A stretch of DNA of 64,000 bases from Bacillus sp. cl95 (GCF_900115925.1 NZ_FOYF01000007.1:57191-121190), one strand, 5' to 3'; positions 25,881 to 35,029 are shown, numbered from the stretch's first letter. Translations and numbers: made by a program. Notes: a model not told the origin generated them from the letters alone.

Positions 25881-26827
25881 ATGTAGTAACTTTTGGTGAA
25901 GCGATGGCGATGTTCATTGCCGACGTGCCAGGGAGATTGCATGAAGTTTCCCATTACACGAAAGCGTTGGCGGGAGCTGAAACGAATACGGCGATTGGCT
26001 TCGCTCGTCTTGGCTTGAAAAGTGGATGGGCTAGCAAAGTGGGCGCAGATTCGTTCGGAAAGTTCATCATCGCTCACCTGCAAAAAGAAAATGTGAACAT
26101 TGAACAGGTTTTAACGGATGGGCATTATCCGACAGGATTTCAATTGAAATCAAAGGTGTTTGAAGGCGATCCAGAAGTAGAGTATTTCCGCAAAGGCTCA
26201 GCAGCTAGCCACATGAGTGTTGTAGATTTCAACGAAGAATACTTCTTGTCAGCTAGGCACTTACACATGACGGGGATTCCACTAGGGATTTCTGAACATA
26301 CCAGAGCATTCGCCCAACATGCATTAAACTTCATGAAGAAGGCTGGAAAATCGGTTTCTTTTGATCCGAACTTAAGACCGACGTTGTGGAAATCACGCGA
26401 TGAAATGATTGCGGTTACAAACCAGGGAGCTTTCCAGGCAGATACGGTTTTGCCGGGCATACATGAAGGAGAAATTTTAACGGGTTATCAGAAACCTGAG
26501 GACATTGCGAAGTTTTACCTTGAGCAAGGCGTGAAGCAGGTTATCGTCAAATTAGGCGGAGACGGAGCTTACTATCAGACACAAACAGGGCAAGGCACAG
26601 TTAAGGGCTACCATGTGGAAGAAATTGTTGATACAGTAGGGGCAGGAGACGGATTTGCAGTGGGTGTTGTCAGTGGATTGTTAGAGGGATTGTCCATCGA
26701 AGATGCCGTCAGAAGAGGGAATGCTATTGGGGCACTTGCCATTCAGTCACAGGGTGACAGCGATGGTTATCCGACTCGTGATAGATTGGTAGAATACATG
26801 AACCATCAATTAAATGAGGTGAAATAA
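25868..26827 (+). CDS. kdgK: 2-keto-3-deoxygluconate kinase (PfkB family)
   Basis: 319 residues of the PfkB/ribokinase family. The N-terminal TFGEAMAMF and AGAETNTAIGFARLG blocks bind the sugar, and DTVGAGDGFAVG near residue 255 is the anion-hole/catalytic Asp signature. Given the adjacent KDPG aldolase and KdgR-like regulator, it phosphorylates 2-keto-3-deoxygluconate to KDPG. It overlaps the upstream isomerase gene and lies 1 nt before the transporter gene. Confidence 0.88.
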   Translation: MEQLDVVTFGEAMAMFIADVPGRLHEVSHYTKALAGAETNTAIGFARLGLKSGWASKVGADSFGKFIIAHLQKENVNIEQVLTDGHYPTGFQLKSKVFEGDPEVEYFRKGSAASHMSVVDFNEEYFLSARHLHMTGIPLGISEHTRAFAQHALNFMKKAGKSVSFDPNLRPTLWKSRDEMIAVTNQGAFQADTVLPGIHEGEILTGYQKPEDIAKFYLEQGVKQVIVKLGGDGAYYQTQTGQGTVKGYHVEEIVDTVGAGDGFAVGVVSGLLEGLSIEDAVRRGNAIGALAIQSQGDSDGYPTRDRLVEYMNHQLNEVK

Positions 26828-26828
26828 T

Positions 26829-28109
26829 ATGCAAAAAACACTTGCAAAGAAGCGTTGGTATTATATTATTCCGATCGTTTTCATTACTTATAGCCTTGCG
26901 TATCTTGACCGTGCCAACTACGGTTTCGGTGCTGCGGGCGGTATGGCAGCAGATTTAGATATTACAGCAGGCATGTCGTCATTATTAGGTTCATTGTTTT
27001 TCTTAGGTTATTTCTTTTTCCAAATTCCAGGTGCTCATTATGCGGAAAATAACAGTGCAAAGAAGCTGATTTTCTGGTCATTGATTTTGTGGGGCGCACT
27101 TGCGACTGCAACGGGTCTTGTCAGCGATGTAAAATGGCTCATTGTGATTCGCTTTATGCTTGGAGTTGTAGAAAGTGCTGTAATGCCTTCTATGCTTGTT
27201 TTCTTAAGCCACTGGTTCACGAAAGCAGAGCGTTCTCGTGCGAACACTTTCTTGATTTTAGGTAACCCTGCAACCGTATTATGGATGTCCATTTTATCAG
27301 GATATCTAGTTAATTCAGTTGGTTGGAGATGGATGTTCATTCTTGAAGGACTACCAGCTGTCATCTGGGCATTCTTATGGTGGAAGCTAGTAAACGATGA
27401 TCCGAAAGAAGCAACATGGTTATCAAGTAAGGAAAAGGCTGATTTAAAGGAAGAATTAGAAAAAGAACAACAAGGCCTCAAGCCGGTTAAGAATTACGCA
27501 GAAGCGTTTAAGTCTAGAACGGTTATTTTACTAGCTTTACAGTATGCACTATGGAGCATTGGTGTCTATGGATTTGTGATGTGGCTACCATCGATCATTA
27601 AAGCGGCGCCAAATATGGATATTGTCACTACAGGATGGTTAGCATCTGTACCTTACGTTTTAGCGATTATCGGTATGTTAAGCGCATCTTATTTTTCAGA
27701 TAAAACATTGAACCGCACTGCGTTTGTATGGCCGTTTCTATTGGTTGGAGCAGTGGCGTTCTACGCTTCCTATTTGGTCGGTACAAGTAATTTCTGGTTA
27801 TCATTTGCGTTGTTAGTTATTGCAGGTGGTGCGATGTATGCACCATACGGTCCGTTCTTTGCGATCATCCCGGAAATTCTGCCTCGTAATGTTGCAGGTG
27901 GTGCGATGGCATTGATCAACAGTATGGGAGCACTAGGTTCATTTGCGGGATCTTATGTTGTTGGATATTTAAATGGAACTACAGGTGGATTTGGAGCTTC
28001 GTACATTTTCATGGCAGGATCATTATTACTGTCAGCGATTCTGACACTTGTTGCAGTAAAAGGCAGCAAACCAGCTAATAATCTACCGTTAAATAAAAAA
28101 AGCGCTTAA
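26829..28109 (+). CDS. MFS transporter, anion:cation symporter family (hexuronate/aldonate type)
   Basis: 426 residues with about 12 membrane segments. ITYSLAYLDRANYGFGA near the N-terminus, RFMLGVVESAVMPSMLVFLSHWF and GNPATVLWMSILSG match the ACS group that carries hexuronates, galactonate, glucarate and related acids by proton symport. With kdgK and kdgA around it, it most likely imports a uronate or aldonate feeding KDG. Bacillus subtilis KdgT belongs to a different family, so it should not be called kdgT. Confidence 0.85.
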   Translation: MQKTLAKKRWYYIIPIVFITYSLAYLDRANYGFGAAGGMAADLDITAGMSSLLGSLFFLGYFFFQIPGAHYAENNSAKKLIFWSLILWGALATATGLVSDVKWLIVIRFMLGVVESAVMPSMLVFLSHWFTKAERSRANTFLILGNPATVLWMSILSGYLVNSVGWRWMFILEGLPAVIWAFLWWKLVNDDPKEATWLSSKEKADLKEELEKEQQGLKPVKNYAEAFKSRTVILLALQYALWSIGVYGFVMWLPSIIKAAPNMDIVTTGWLASVPYVLAIIGMLSASYFSDKTLNRTAFVWPFLLVGAVAFYASYLVGTSNFWLSFALLVIAGGAMYAPYGPFFAIIPEILPRNVAGGAMALINSMGALGSFAGSYVVGYLNGTTGGFGASYIFMAGSLLLSAILTLVAVKGSKPANNLPLNKKSA

Positions 28110-28202
28110 GGAACCAGGGAAGGGTTCATTAAGCGGCAAGAAAAATATGCGACTATCATTATATCATTTTTTTACATGAAAAAGTAGGGAGCGATTGAGG
28201 CT

Positions 28203-28844
28203 ATGGGTATCGAGGAGATAAAGAAAAGGCGGATCGTGGCAGTAATCAGGCATGCTAAGCTAGATACAATCATTCCGATTGCCCATGCATTATACGCGGG
28301 TGGAGTGTCCGCGCTTGAAATTACGATGGAGACTCCAAGGGCAATACATGTAATAGAAGCATTACGTACTGAATTCACAAATGACGTGTTGGTTGGTGCT
28401 GGAACCGTTCTAGATGGCGAAACAGCAAGGGCAGCCATCATGTCGGGAGCACAGTTCGTTTTTTCGCCAACAGTGAATAAAGAAACAATCAAGATGACGA
28501 AAAGATATGGTGTCATCAGTGTTCCAGGTGCGATGACTCCGACTGAAATTTTAAGAGCTTATGAAGCAGGCGCTGATTTGATTAAGGTATTTCCAGCTCA
28601 TGTGCTCGGACCTGCTTATTTCAAAGCAGTGGCAGGACCGATTCCGCATGTGCCGTTAATGCCTACCGGCGGAATTGACGTCGACAATATTGCTGATTAC
28701 TTTAAAGCAGGAGCTGTGGCTGCGGGAGTAGGAAGTACTTTGGTGGATGCCAGTCGAGAGATTTCGGCGGATTACCTCTTGAATTTGACAGATAAGGCAC
28801 GTCTTTTTATGGAAAAAGTACAGTTTTCCAAACAATATAGCTAA
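28203..28844 (+). CDS. kdgA: KDPG aldolase / 4-hydroxy-2-oxoglutarate aldolase
   Basis: 213 residues, normal for the Eda/KdgA class I aldolase. It cleaves 2-keto-3-deoxy-6-phosphogluconate to pyruvate and glyceraldehyde 3-phosphate. ALEITMETP holds the catalytic Glu and DLIKVFPAH the Schiff-base Lys; PTGGID is the phosphate-binding loop. It follows the transporter after 93 nt, and the terminator at 28854 ends the first transcription unit of the island. Confidence 0.93.
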   Translation: MGIEEIKKRRIVAVIRHAKLDTIIPIAHALYAGGVSALEITMETPRAIHVIEALRTEFTNDVLVGAGTVLDGETARAAIMSGAQFVFSPTVNKETIKMTKRYGVISVPGAMTPTEILRAYEAGADLIKVFPAHVLGPAYFKAVAGPIPHVPLMPTGGIDVDNIADYFKAGAVAAGVGSTLVDASREISADYLLNLTDKARLFMEKVQFSKQYS

Positions 28845-28853
28845 TAATGGGTC

Positions 28854-28886
28854 CTCTAAACTTCAGGCGGTTTAGAGGCCTTTCTA
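28854..28886 (+). terminator. Intrinsic terminator after kdgA
   Basis: CCTCTAAAC/GTTTAGAGG stem with an 8-nt loop and CCTTTCT tail. Confidence 0.8.
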
Positions 28887-28967
28887 TCATCCCGTTAAAC
28901 ATCTAGATAAATCTGTTCATCATCGGTAAAATAGAAAGTAATTAATGAAGCAAGAGGAAGAGCGCCT

Positions 28968-29975
28968 ATGAAAAGAACAACAATGGCTGACGTAGCCCAT
29001 GAAGCAGGAGTTTCAAAAAGTACTGTCTCCCAATATTTGAACAAACGCTATGAATATATGGGGGAAGATACAAAAGAGAAGGTCAAGGCTGCAATAGAGA
29101 AATTAGGATATCAGCCTAATTCCATCGCCAGAAGCTTGAAGCAAAAGCGGACGTCACTGATTGGAATCATCGTCGGGAATATCATGCACGGCATTTCGAC
29201 AGAAGTGAGCCGAGCCATTGAGGATTATTGCCATGAACGTGGGATGCATGCGATTGTTTGCAATGCCTATGACGATGCTGATAAAGAAAAGAACTATATT
29301 GAGATGTTACGTGCAAGGCAAGTAGACGGCTTAATTATTTTCCCGACTGGCGAAAATGTTGAGATGTATAAGCAAATGGAGAAAGAAAACTTTCCCGTCG
29401 TGTTTGTTGACCGAAAAGTGGACGATGTTCAAGTAAGTACGATTGTCGTAGATAATAGAGACGCCACTTTTAGTGCAGTTGAGCACTTAATCGCCAATGG
29501 TCACAAGGAAATCGCGATGGTCACGCCGCCTTTAACCATTTATCCACGTATTGAACGTGTGAAAGGATATCAAGATGCGCTAAAGGCTCATAACCTTTCT
29601 TTTTCTGAAAAAAATTTGATCTCGACTAAAATTGCTAACATTGTTGATGAGTTAGAAGTTCTTTTTGCAAAAAGTAACCCTCCTACTGCATTAGTAGCTG
29701 GGAATGATTTATCGTTTCTGGAAGTCATGAAGTTTATTAAGAAAAGTAAAATTCGTGTAGGCGAAGATTTAGCGGTAGTAGTGTTTGATAACATTTCTTT
29801 CGCTAATATATTGACTCCAACTATAACGACTATCGCGCAGCCTGCCTATGAAATGGGCGTTAAAGCGGCTGAATTGATGTATAAGCACATTAAGAAAGAT
29901 AGCTTTGAACCTGAGCTTTATACGTTAAAAACAGAATTGATCATTCGTGAATCATCTGAAGGGACTTTCTCATAA
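28968..29975 (+). CDS. kdgR: LacI family transcriptional regulator, KdgR-like
   Basis: 335 residues. The N-terminal LacI helix-turn-helix reads TMADVAHEAGVSKSTVSQYLNKR, with a hinge helix ending in SIARSLKQK; a periplasmic-binding-type effector domain follows (GIIVGNIMHG, VDGLIIFPTG, DNRDATFSAVEHLI). It sits between two units that share one palindrome, so it is the probable repressor of both, induced by KDG or a related sugar acid. The symbol rests on context and family. Confidence 0.85.
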   Translation: MKRTTMADVAHEAGVSKSTVSQYLNKRYEYMGEDTKEKVKAAIEKLGYQPNSIARSLKQKRTSLIGIIVGNIMHGISTEVSRAIEDYCHERGMHAIVCNAYDDADKEKNYIEMLRARQVDGLIIFPTGENVEMYKQMEKENFPVVFVDRKVDDVQVSTIVVDNRDATFSAVEHLIANGHKEIAMVTPPLTIYPRIERVKGYQDALKAHNLSFSEKNLISTKIANIVDELEVLFAKSNPPTALVAGNDLSFLEVMKFIKKSKIRVGEDLAVVVFDNISFANILTPTITTIAQPAYEMGVKAAELMYKHIKKDSFEPELYTLKTELIIRESSEGTFS

Positions 29976-30019
29976 GGAGGGGGGGACTTGAAGATGTTTT
30001 TGCGGGTGAAGTATGTATT

Positions 30020-30041
30020 TTTACTAAACCGATTTAGTAGA
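30020..30041. promoter_or_regulatory. KdgR-type LacI operator, copy 2
   Basis: TTTACTAAA-CCGA-TTTAGTA, matching copy 1 at 25067 except for the last two bases, 17 nt before the hexulose-phosphate synthase start. Confidence 0.8.
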
Positions 30042-30058
30042 GTGGGAGGTTCGTTTAT

Positions 30059-30682
30059 ATGAAAATACAGCTCGCGTTGGATCGTATAAATATTGAAGAA
30101 GCGATTTCTCTTACGAAAAAAGTAGAAGATTACGTGGACTGGATCGAGGTCGGAACATCGTTAATCAAGGAGTTTGGCATGCGAAGTGTGGCCGCCTTGA
30201 AGGAAGCATTTCCTGACAAAACAATTGTTGCTGACATGAAAACGATCGATAACGCCGTTTATGAATGCAAAATTACCTTCGATGCCGGGGCAGATGTTGT
30301 AACAGTGATGGGCGTTTCTCCACTGGTTACGATAGAGACTTGTTTAGTTGAGGCTGAAAAAAGAAATAAACGCATCATGATTGATTTGTTGAACACTGAT
30401 GTTGCGTCGCTTCCTCGTGACATTGCTGAAAAGGCAGTGCTTTGTCTGCATACGAGTAAGGATCAGCAGGAATTAAGCGGTAGTGGTTTTTCTGGGTTAG
30501 CAGTGAAAGATGTTGGTCATTTAGAACTGGCTATAGCTGGCGGGATTACATTAGAGAATATTGATGAGATTGCTAAGTTGAATCCGGCGGTTGTCATTAT
30601 CGGTTCTGCGATAACAAAGGCAGCAATACCGGCTGCTGCGGCGAATCAGTTTATGAGTCTACTTGGGAAAGGAGCGGTTTAA
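30059..30682 (+). CDS. 3-hexulose-6-phosphate synthase-like protein (OMP decarboxylase superfamily)
   Basis: 207 residues of the OMPDC suprafamily. LALDRINIEEAI, the catalytic DxKxxD in ADMKTID, and the phosphate loops AGGITLEN and IIGSAIT are present. The family includes 3-hexulose-6-phosphate synthase (HxlA), which joins formaldehyde and ribulose 5-phosphate, and 3-keto-L-gulonate-6-phosphate decarboxylase. The residues after the DxKxxD motif (NAVYE rather than AGGYE) differ from typical HxlA, so the assignment between the two is open. It forms a tight pair with the isomerase gene and shares the kdg operator. Confidence 0.8.
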   Translation: MKIQLALDRINIEEAISLTKKVEDYVDWIEVGTSLIKEFGMRSVAALKEAFPDKTIVADMKTIDNAVYECKITFDAGADVVTVMGVSPLVTIETCLVEAEKRNKRIMIDLLNTDVASLPRDIAEKAVLCLHTSKDQQELSGSGFSGLAVKDVGHLELAIAGGITLENIDEIAKLNPAVVIIGSAITKAAIPAAAANQFMSLLGKGAV

Positions 30683-30683
30683 G

Positions 30684-31235
30684 ATGGAACGAAATATGAA
30701 TGCCATTTTGGAAGAGTTAAGTGGAGTTTTGGAACAGGTGGATTATGAATCGATTCATGAAGTGACAGATCAACTTTTAAAAGCGAAAAGGATATTTGTT
30801 AGTGGAGAAGGTCGCTCAGGCTTGATGGCCAAAGCATTTGCGATGAGACTCATGCATTTGGGTGCTAACTCATTTGTCGTGGGCGAAACGACTACACCTT
30901 CACTGGAAACCGGAGACACAGTCGTATTGATTTCGGGTTCTGGGAAAACAAAGAGTGTCGTTTGGACGGCTGAAGTGGCACGAGGCTTAGGGTGTGAGGT
31001 CATCGCTTTGACGACGAATCTTGAATCACCGTTGGCATTGGAATCCGGTTCGGTAGTTCACGTACCAGCTGCGACTAAATATCGACGTGAAAATGAAAAG
31101 GCAAGTGTACAGCCACTTGGATCGTTGTTTGACCAAAGTATCCATATGATTTTGGATTACGTGTGCTTGGAGTATGCGCAGAAACAGAAGCTCGAGCACG
31201 AAGCAGTATTTCAGAAACATAGTAATTTAGAATAG
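30684..31235 (+). CDS. 6-phospho-3-hexuloisomerase-like protein (SIS domain)
   Basis: About 183 residues with one SIS domain: KRIFVSGEGRSGLMAKAFAMRL, SGSGKTKSVV and the C-terminal QPLGSLFDQ block match HxlB, which isomerises hexulose 6-phosphate to fructose 6-phosphate. It starts 1 nt after the upstream stop, with AAAGGAG 9 nt before the ATG; the longer TTG frame overlaps the neighbouring gene. In the island the pair could detoxify formaldehyde or provide pentose phosphate, or act on another keto-sugar phosphate. Confidence 0.83.
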   Translation: MERNMNAILEELSGVLEQVDYESIHEVTDQLLKAKRIFVSGEGRSGLMAKAFAMRLMHLGANSFVVGETTTPSLETGDTVVLISGSGKTKSVVWTAEVARGLGCEVIALTTNLESPLALESGSVVHVPAATKYRRENEKASVQPLGSLFDQSIHMILDYVCLEYAQKQKLEHEAVFQKHSNLE

Positions 31236-31245
31236 TTTAGCGAGG

Positions 31246-31273
31246 GAGGTGCTTGTGTGGCACCTTCTTTTTG
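31246..31273 (+). terminator. Terminator
   Basis: GGAGGTGC/GCACCTTC hairpin followed by TTTTTG. Confidence 0.75.
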
Positions 31274-31282
31274 TTTGGGGAC

Positions 31283-31477
31283 TTTCAGAAGTCAGCATAT
31301 AATTCGCTGAACATAACAAATATCTGAAAAACACCGCAAATATCGAAAAAACACCGCATAAATCCGCGCGAACATAACATAATTTCAGCGACGTAAGATG
31401 GCACTTTGAATTAAGCGAATAACACATAAACTTGGCGCAAAACAGAGGGGGTTCCGGAAAGAGGTCATTAGGTTCTG
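31283..31477. repeat. Long dispersed repeat, copy 2 (right of sugar-acid island)
   Basis: Same orientation and full length as copy 1 at 24751-24950, including the GGTCATTAGGTT end. Confidence 0.85.
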
Positions 31478-31481
31478 TTGT

Positions 31482-31593
31482 TTGAATTTTCAGAAGTAAG
31501 CATATATCTCGCTGAACATAACAAATATCTGAAAAACACCGCAAATATCGAAAAAACACCGCATAAATCTGCGCGAACATAACATAAGTTTGG
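31482..31593. repeat. Long dispersed repeat, copy 3 (5' half only)
   Basis: Begins TTGAATTTTCAGAAGTAAGC and stops after CATAAGTTTGG, so it carries only the first 112 nt or so. It is tandem to copy 2. The rest of the gap to 31707 shows nothing recognisable. Confidence 0.85.
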
Positions 31594-31707
31594 CTCTGTT
31601 ATTCTGTCTATAAGAATGAACGGGTGGATACCAAAAACTGTTATTGATGGTCTAATATTCTATTAGTAAAATTAGTAGGTTAATTACATCTGGGAGGTAA
31701 CATCTAA

Positions 31708-32391
31708 GTGAGTAAGGAAAAGGAAAAGAAATCAGATAAATGGATCTTTCTTGTAGCTTTATTGTTTTTATTATTCTTCACAATTAAATGTATTGTAACT
31801 TCTTGGTGGAATATCTTTATTGTGATTATTATATTGCTAACGCTCTGGTGGAATCATCGTCGCAAAAAACAGGAAAGGTCTACATGGATGGGGATTCTTC
31901 TTATTATCATTCTCTTATTATTGCTATTGTGGAGGATCGTTCCATGCGTAATCTATGAAATGGGTAATTTTGGCCTGGAAGAGGACGCTAAGGATACTCT
32001 AATAACAAACTTGGAAAATGCCGAAGAGTTGGATAAAGAAGAAGAAAAACAAAGCAAAATAGAAGAAGAGAAACGTAAAATAGAAGAGGAAAAAAGGCAA
32101 CTTGAAGAACAACGAAAGCTTGAAGTAGAGCAAAGACAACTTGAAGAACAACGAAAGCTTGAAGAAGAACAAAGAAAACTAGCCGAACAACAAGCACAGC
32201 AGGCTGCAAAAGCGGAAAAACAAAAGAAGGCTGAACAAGCTGCACCTGCTATTGATTATTCCGAAGATAGGGACTGTAGTGATTTTACACATGAAGGGGA
32301 AGCTACACGCTTTATGAAAGCTTCAATAAGTGCTGGCTATGGAGATCATCGACTAGATAGAGACGGTGACGGAAAAGCTTGTGATGATTAA
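31708..32391 (+). CDS. Membrane-anchored coiled-coil protein with excalibur domain
   Basis: 227 residues. Two or three hydrophobic segments occupy about 11-85; a Glu/Gln/Lys/Arg coiled coil with a near-heptad repeat of EEQRKLE runs from about 110 to 175; the last 40 residues are an excalibur calcium-binding domain (DCSDF ... DRDGDGKACDD), which resembles the DxDxDG loop. Excalibur domains occur in surface and nuclease-type proteins of Firmicutes; the function here is unknown. The GTG start is preceded by GGGAGGT. Confidence 0.8.
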   Translation: MSKEKEKKSDKWIFLVALLFLLFFTIKCIVTSWWNIFIVIIILLTLWWNHRRKKQERSTWMGILLIIILLLLLLWRIVPCVIYEMGNFGLEEDAKDTLITNLENAEELDKEEEKQSKIEEEKRKIEEEKRQLEEQRKLEVEQRQLEEQRKLEEEQRKLAEQQAQQAAKAEKQKKAEQAAPAIDYSEDRDCSDFTHEGEATRFMKASISAGYGDHRLDRDGDGKACDD

Positions 32392-32426
32392 TTTAAATCG
32401 CAATCTGATATAGATTAGTTAAAGAG

Positions 32427-32453
32427 AACGTCCTATTTCAAGGACGTTTTTCT
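32427..32453 (+). terminator. Terminator in the 32392-32717 gap
   Basis: AACGTCC/GGACGTT stem then TTTTTC. The rest of this 326-nt gap holds no credible gene; an antisense frame over 32468-32983 is a shadow of the downstream gene. Confidence 0.8.
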
Positions 32454-32717
32454 TATTTTACTGAATTTCAATACGATACAGATATACCTTTTAAAGATGG
32501 CTCAATGGTTCTATTAAAGAAGGCCGCCCTACATCCGTCACACTCCGAAATTTCATCACTTGGGAAAAAAACTCTACAAAAAATCCTTCCAACTAGTGTG
32601 TGGGCCTTTCGATTGATGCTTCGTCCCATCCAAATATAGTAAAATATAGAAAAACTCCGACGAAAAATCATACTAGTAGTTGTTGCTTTAAAACTATTTC
32701 TAAGGTGGGGATTTAGA

Positions 32718-33266
32718 ATGGTGATGCCAACGAACATGATTGAGTTAGAAAGAGTAAAAGCGGAATGTGTGACACTGGTGAACAAGAGGGCGGCTGCATC
32801 TGGACTCGTTTCTGCGGTGCCGATTCCAGGGATCGATATTGCTGCTGACGTTTCGATGCTTCTTGAGCTAATGAGGAAGATTAATATTCGATTTGGATTA
32901 ACCCCGGAGCAAGTGGAAGAACTGGATGATTTTTCGAAACAAATTGTTTTCGGTGTAATCAAACAGTCTGGTAAGTTTGCCATTCAAAAAGGGATTGAGA
33001 TACTGGGAGAAAAAACCGCCAAGCAAGCTTTAGCGAGAATGGTCACCAATCAAATTGCCAAACAGGCGGGCAAGCAATTGGGAAAATTTATTCCGATCAT
33101 TGGTCAGATTGCGGCTGCTGGGATTGGTTTTTCGGCGATGAAAATGGCGGGTCAGAATCATATTGATGAGTGTTATGAAATCGTCAAAGAGGTTATTGAA
33201 GGAAAAGCGCAACGGAATCCTGAGGATGAAGTGGTTAATCCGTCAACAAATGATGTAGCTATATAA
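32718..33266 (+). CDS. DUF697-like / EcsC-like helical protein
   Basis: 182 residues with hydrophobic helical stretches. AAASGLVSAVPIPGIDIAADVSMLLELM, then AKQAGKQLGKFIPIIGQIAAAGIGFSAMKMAG, resembles the DUF697 region found alone or fused to small GTPases. It probably associates with membrane, but the role is unknown. The ATG follows AAGGTGGGG. The terminator at 33273 ends it. Confidence 0.7.
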   Translation: MVMPTNMIELERVKAECVTLVNKRAAASGLVSAVPIPGIDIAADVSMLLELMRKINIRFGLTPEQVEELDDFSKQIVFGVIKQSGKFAIQKGIEILGEKTAKQALARMVTNQIAKQAGKQLGKFIPIIGQIAAAGIGFSAMKMAGQNHIDECYEIVKEVIEGKAQRNPEDEVVNPSTNDVAI

Positions 33267-33272
33267 AATAGG

Positions 33273-33310
33273 ACAAGCCCTCGGAGTCTTAAAACTTCGA
33301 GGGCTTGTTT
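33273..33310. terminator. Terminator
   Basis: ACAAGCCCTCG/CGAGGGCTTGT stem followed by TTTGGG. Confidence 0.85.
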
Positions 33311-33435
33311 GGGAAATCTCTCTTTTTTTGACAAAAATCTTCCTTTTTTTGGTTCTTTGTTATAAAATTTATTTTAGTGTTAGAATATTCTTAATATTTT
33401 AACGCATAAATCATACATATTAGGGGGTTGGGAGA

Positions 33436-34239
33436 ATGAAGAAAAAGAGCAAAAAGATTGTTGCTTTGCTGGCTACTTTAGGGTTGGGCTTTACCCTTTT
33501 CGGGCAATCGACGTCGGCTATTACTTATGGAAATCCTGATGGCGGAAAGCACAAAAACGTCGGGGCTTTGATTATTGAAGAGGATGGGGAGAAACGCCAT
33601 ATTTGTACAGGTACACTGATTAGTGAAGATGTATTTCTGACTGCTTCCCACTGTACTGAATTTTTACCAGAAGAAAATGAAGTATGGGTAAGTTTTGATG
33701 AAAATGTGGAGGACGCAGCTAATGCGACGCTTCACTCTGGTAAGGCTGTTACAAATCCAGCTTATACGCAAAGACAAAATGATACTGGTGATATCGCGGT
33801 TGTACTATTAGAACACCCGATTAAAGATATCAAACCTGCTACACTTCCAACAGCTGGTCTGTTTGATCAGTTAGCAGCTAAAGGCAAATTGAAGGATCAA
33901 AAATTCACAGCTGTAGGTTATGGCGTAAAAGAGCCGGTTAACCAACCAGGCGGTGCTGATTTCCCGTATGATGGTAATAGAAATGTTTCCGTATCTGAAT
34001 ACAATGCATTGAATGAAACTTGGCTTCGCCTCAACCAAAACGCAGCTGCTGGTAACTCTGGAACATGCTTCGGCGATTCAGGTGGCCCGAACTTCTTTGG
34101 TTCTGGTGAAAATGAAACAAACATGATCGCTGGCATTACGGTTACGGGAGATATGATGTGTATCGCTACAAACGCAACGTACCGTTTGGACACGCCTTCT
34201 GCTCGTAACTTCCTAGATAAATATGTAGATTTACCGTAA
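33436..34239 (+). CDS. Secreted trypsin-like serine protease (S1 family)
   Basis: 267 residues: signal peptide ending near STSAITY (about 28), then a chymotrypsin-fold domain. The catalytic triad is visible as TASHC (His), NDTGDIAVV (Asp) and CFGDSGGP (Ser); cysteines near the His and Ser suggest disulfides, unusual for a Bacillus exoenzyme. GNPDGGKHKNVGALI may be the mature N-terminus. There is no obvious propeptide, so activation is unclear. GGGGGTTGGGAG precedes the ATG. Monocistronic. Confidence 0.92.
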   Translation: MKKKSKKIVALLATLGLGFTLFGQSTSAITYGNPDGGKHKNVGALIIEEDGEKRHICTGTLISEDVFLTASHCTEFLPEENEVWVSFDENVEDAANATLHSGKAVTNPAYTQRQNDTGDIAVVLLEHPIKDIKPATLPTAGLFDQLAAKGKLKDQKFTAVGYGVKEPVNQPGGADFPYDGNRNVSVSEYNALNETWLRLNQNAAAGNSGTCFGDSGGPNFFGSGENETNMIAGITVTGDMMCIATNATYRLDTPSARNFLDKYVDLP

Positions 34240-34256
34240 ACCTTAATAAACATAGA

Positions 34257-34286
34257 AAAGCGTGCCTATTGGCGCGCTTTTTTTTA
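34257..34286. terminator. Terminator
   Basis: AAAAGCGTGCC/GGCGCGCTTTT followed by eight Ts; separates convergent genes. Confidence 0.9.
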
Positions 34287-34306
34287 CATTTAGAGAGTAT
34301 CAAACA

Positions 34307-34762
34307 CTATTCAATTTCATATACCAGCCAATCCGAAACGTGACCGCCTAATTTGTTATAAAGAGATTGGGCCACTACATTATCTTTTGATGTTTCCCAA
34401 GTCATATAAGCAAAATCATTCTCTCTAATGTAGGAAAGGCATGTTTGGAATAGCTGCTCACCTAATTTTAGTCCTCTTGCTTCAGAAGAAACAAACAAAT
34501 CGTTTAGAATGGCAGCCCTTTTTACTTGTAGTGTGCTGAAGGTGAAGTATAACGTTGCAAAACCTACTAACCGACCATCCTTTTCTGCGACAAACTGTAT
34601 TCCACTAGAAGGGTTATGATGAAGATGCAAAATCAAATCAGTAAGTGATGATTCCGTTGGTTTTGGTCTTTTATAAAAATCTACAATGTACTGAATCATC
34701 AAGTCATGTAACATATGTAAATCCTCTTTTTCCACTGGCCTTACTACTACATTCGTGCTCAT
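34307..34762 (-). CDS. GNAT family N-acetyltransferase
   Basis: 151 residues, one GNAT domain: VRPVEKEDLHMLHDLM start, LNDLFVSSEARGLKLGEQLFQTC (acetyl-CoA loop) and NVVAQSLYNKLGG near the end. Substrate unknown. AGGAGGAG precedes the ATG. It stands alone. Confidence 0.88.
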   Translation of the reverse strand: MSTNVVVRPVEKEDLHMLHDLMIQYIVDFYKRPKPTESSLTDLILHLHHNPSSGIQFVAEKDGRLVGFATLYFTFSTLQVKRAAILNDLFVSSEARGLKLGEQLFQTCLSYIRENDFAYMTWETSKDNVVAQSLYNKLGGHVSDWLVYEIE

Positions 34763-35029
34763 TATTAGCTCCTCCTCATCTGCGTAAAACTGACATTCCA
34801 GCTTTTCAGATGCTAAATTAAATGACTAAGATGATCCTATCAATCAATTGTCATACAGAAAAGTGACAGTTTTTGAAAAAATTTATAGGTCAGTTTTGAG
34901 GAGTAAACCTAGGTCTAAAAAGACAGATTGAATCGAACGGGTGACTTTTTTGCAATGCGCTGATAGAAATCAAGTATCCTCCATAAAATATGCACACATA
35001 AATAGATAACTTTCCATGGTGGTGATTCC

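Noticed and set aside
32468-32983. Minus-strand 171-codon frame overlapping the DUF697-like gene
   Set aside because: No ribosome site, and the plus-strand frame has a ribosome site, family signatures and a terminator.
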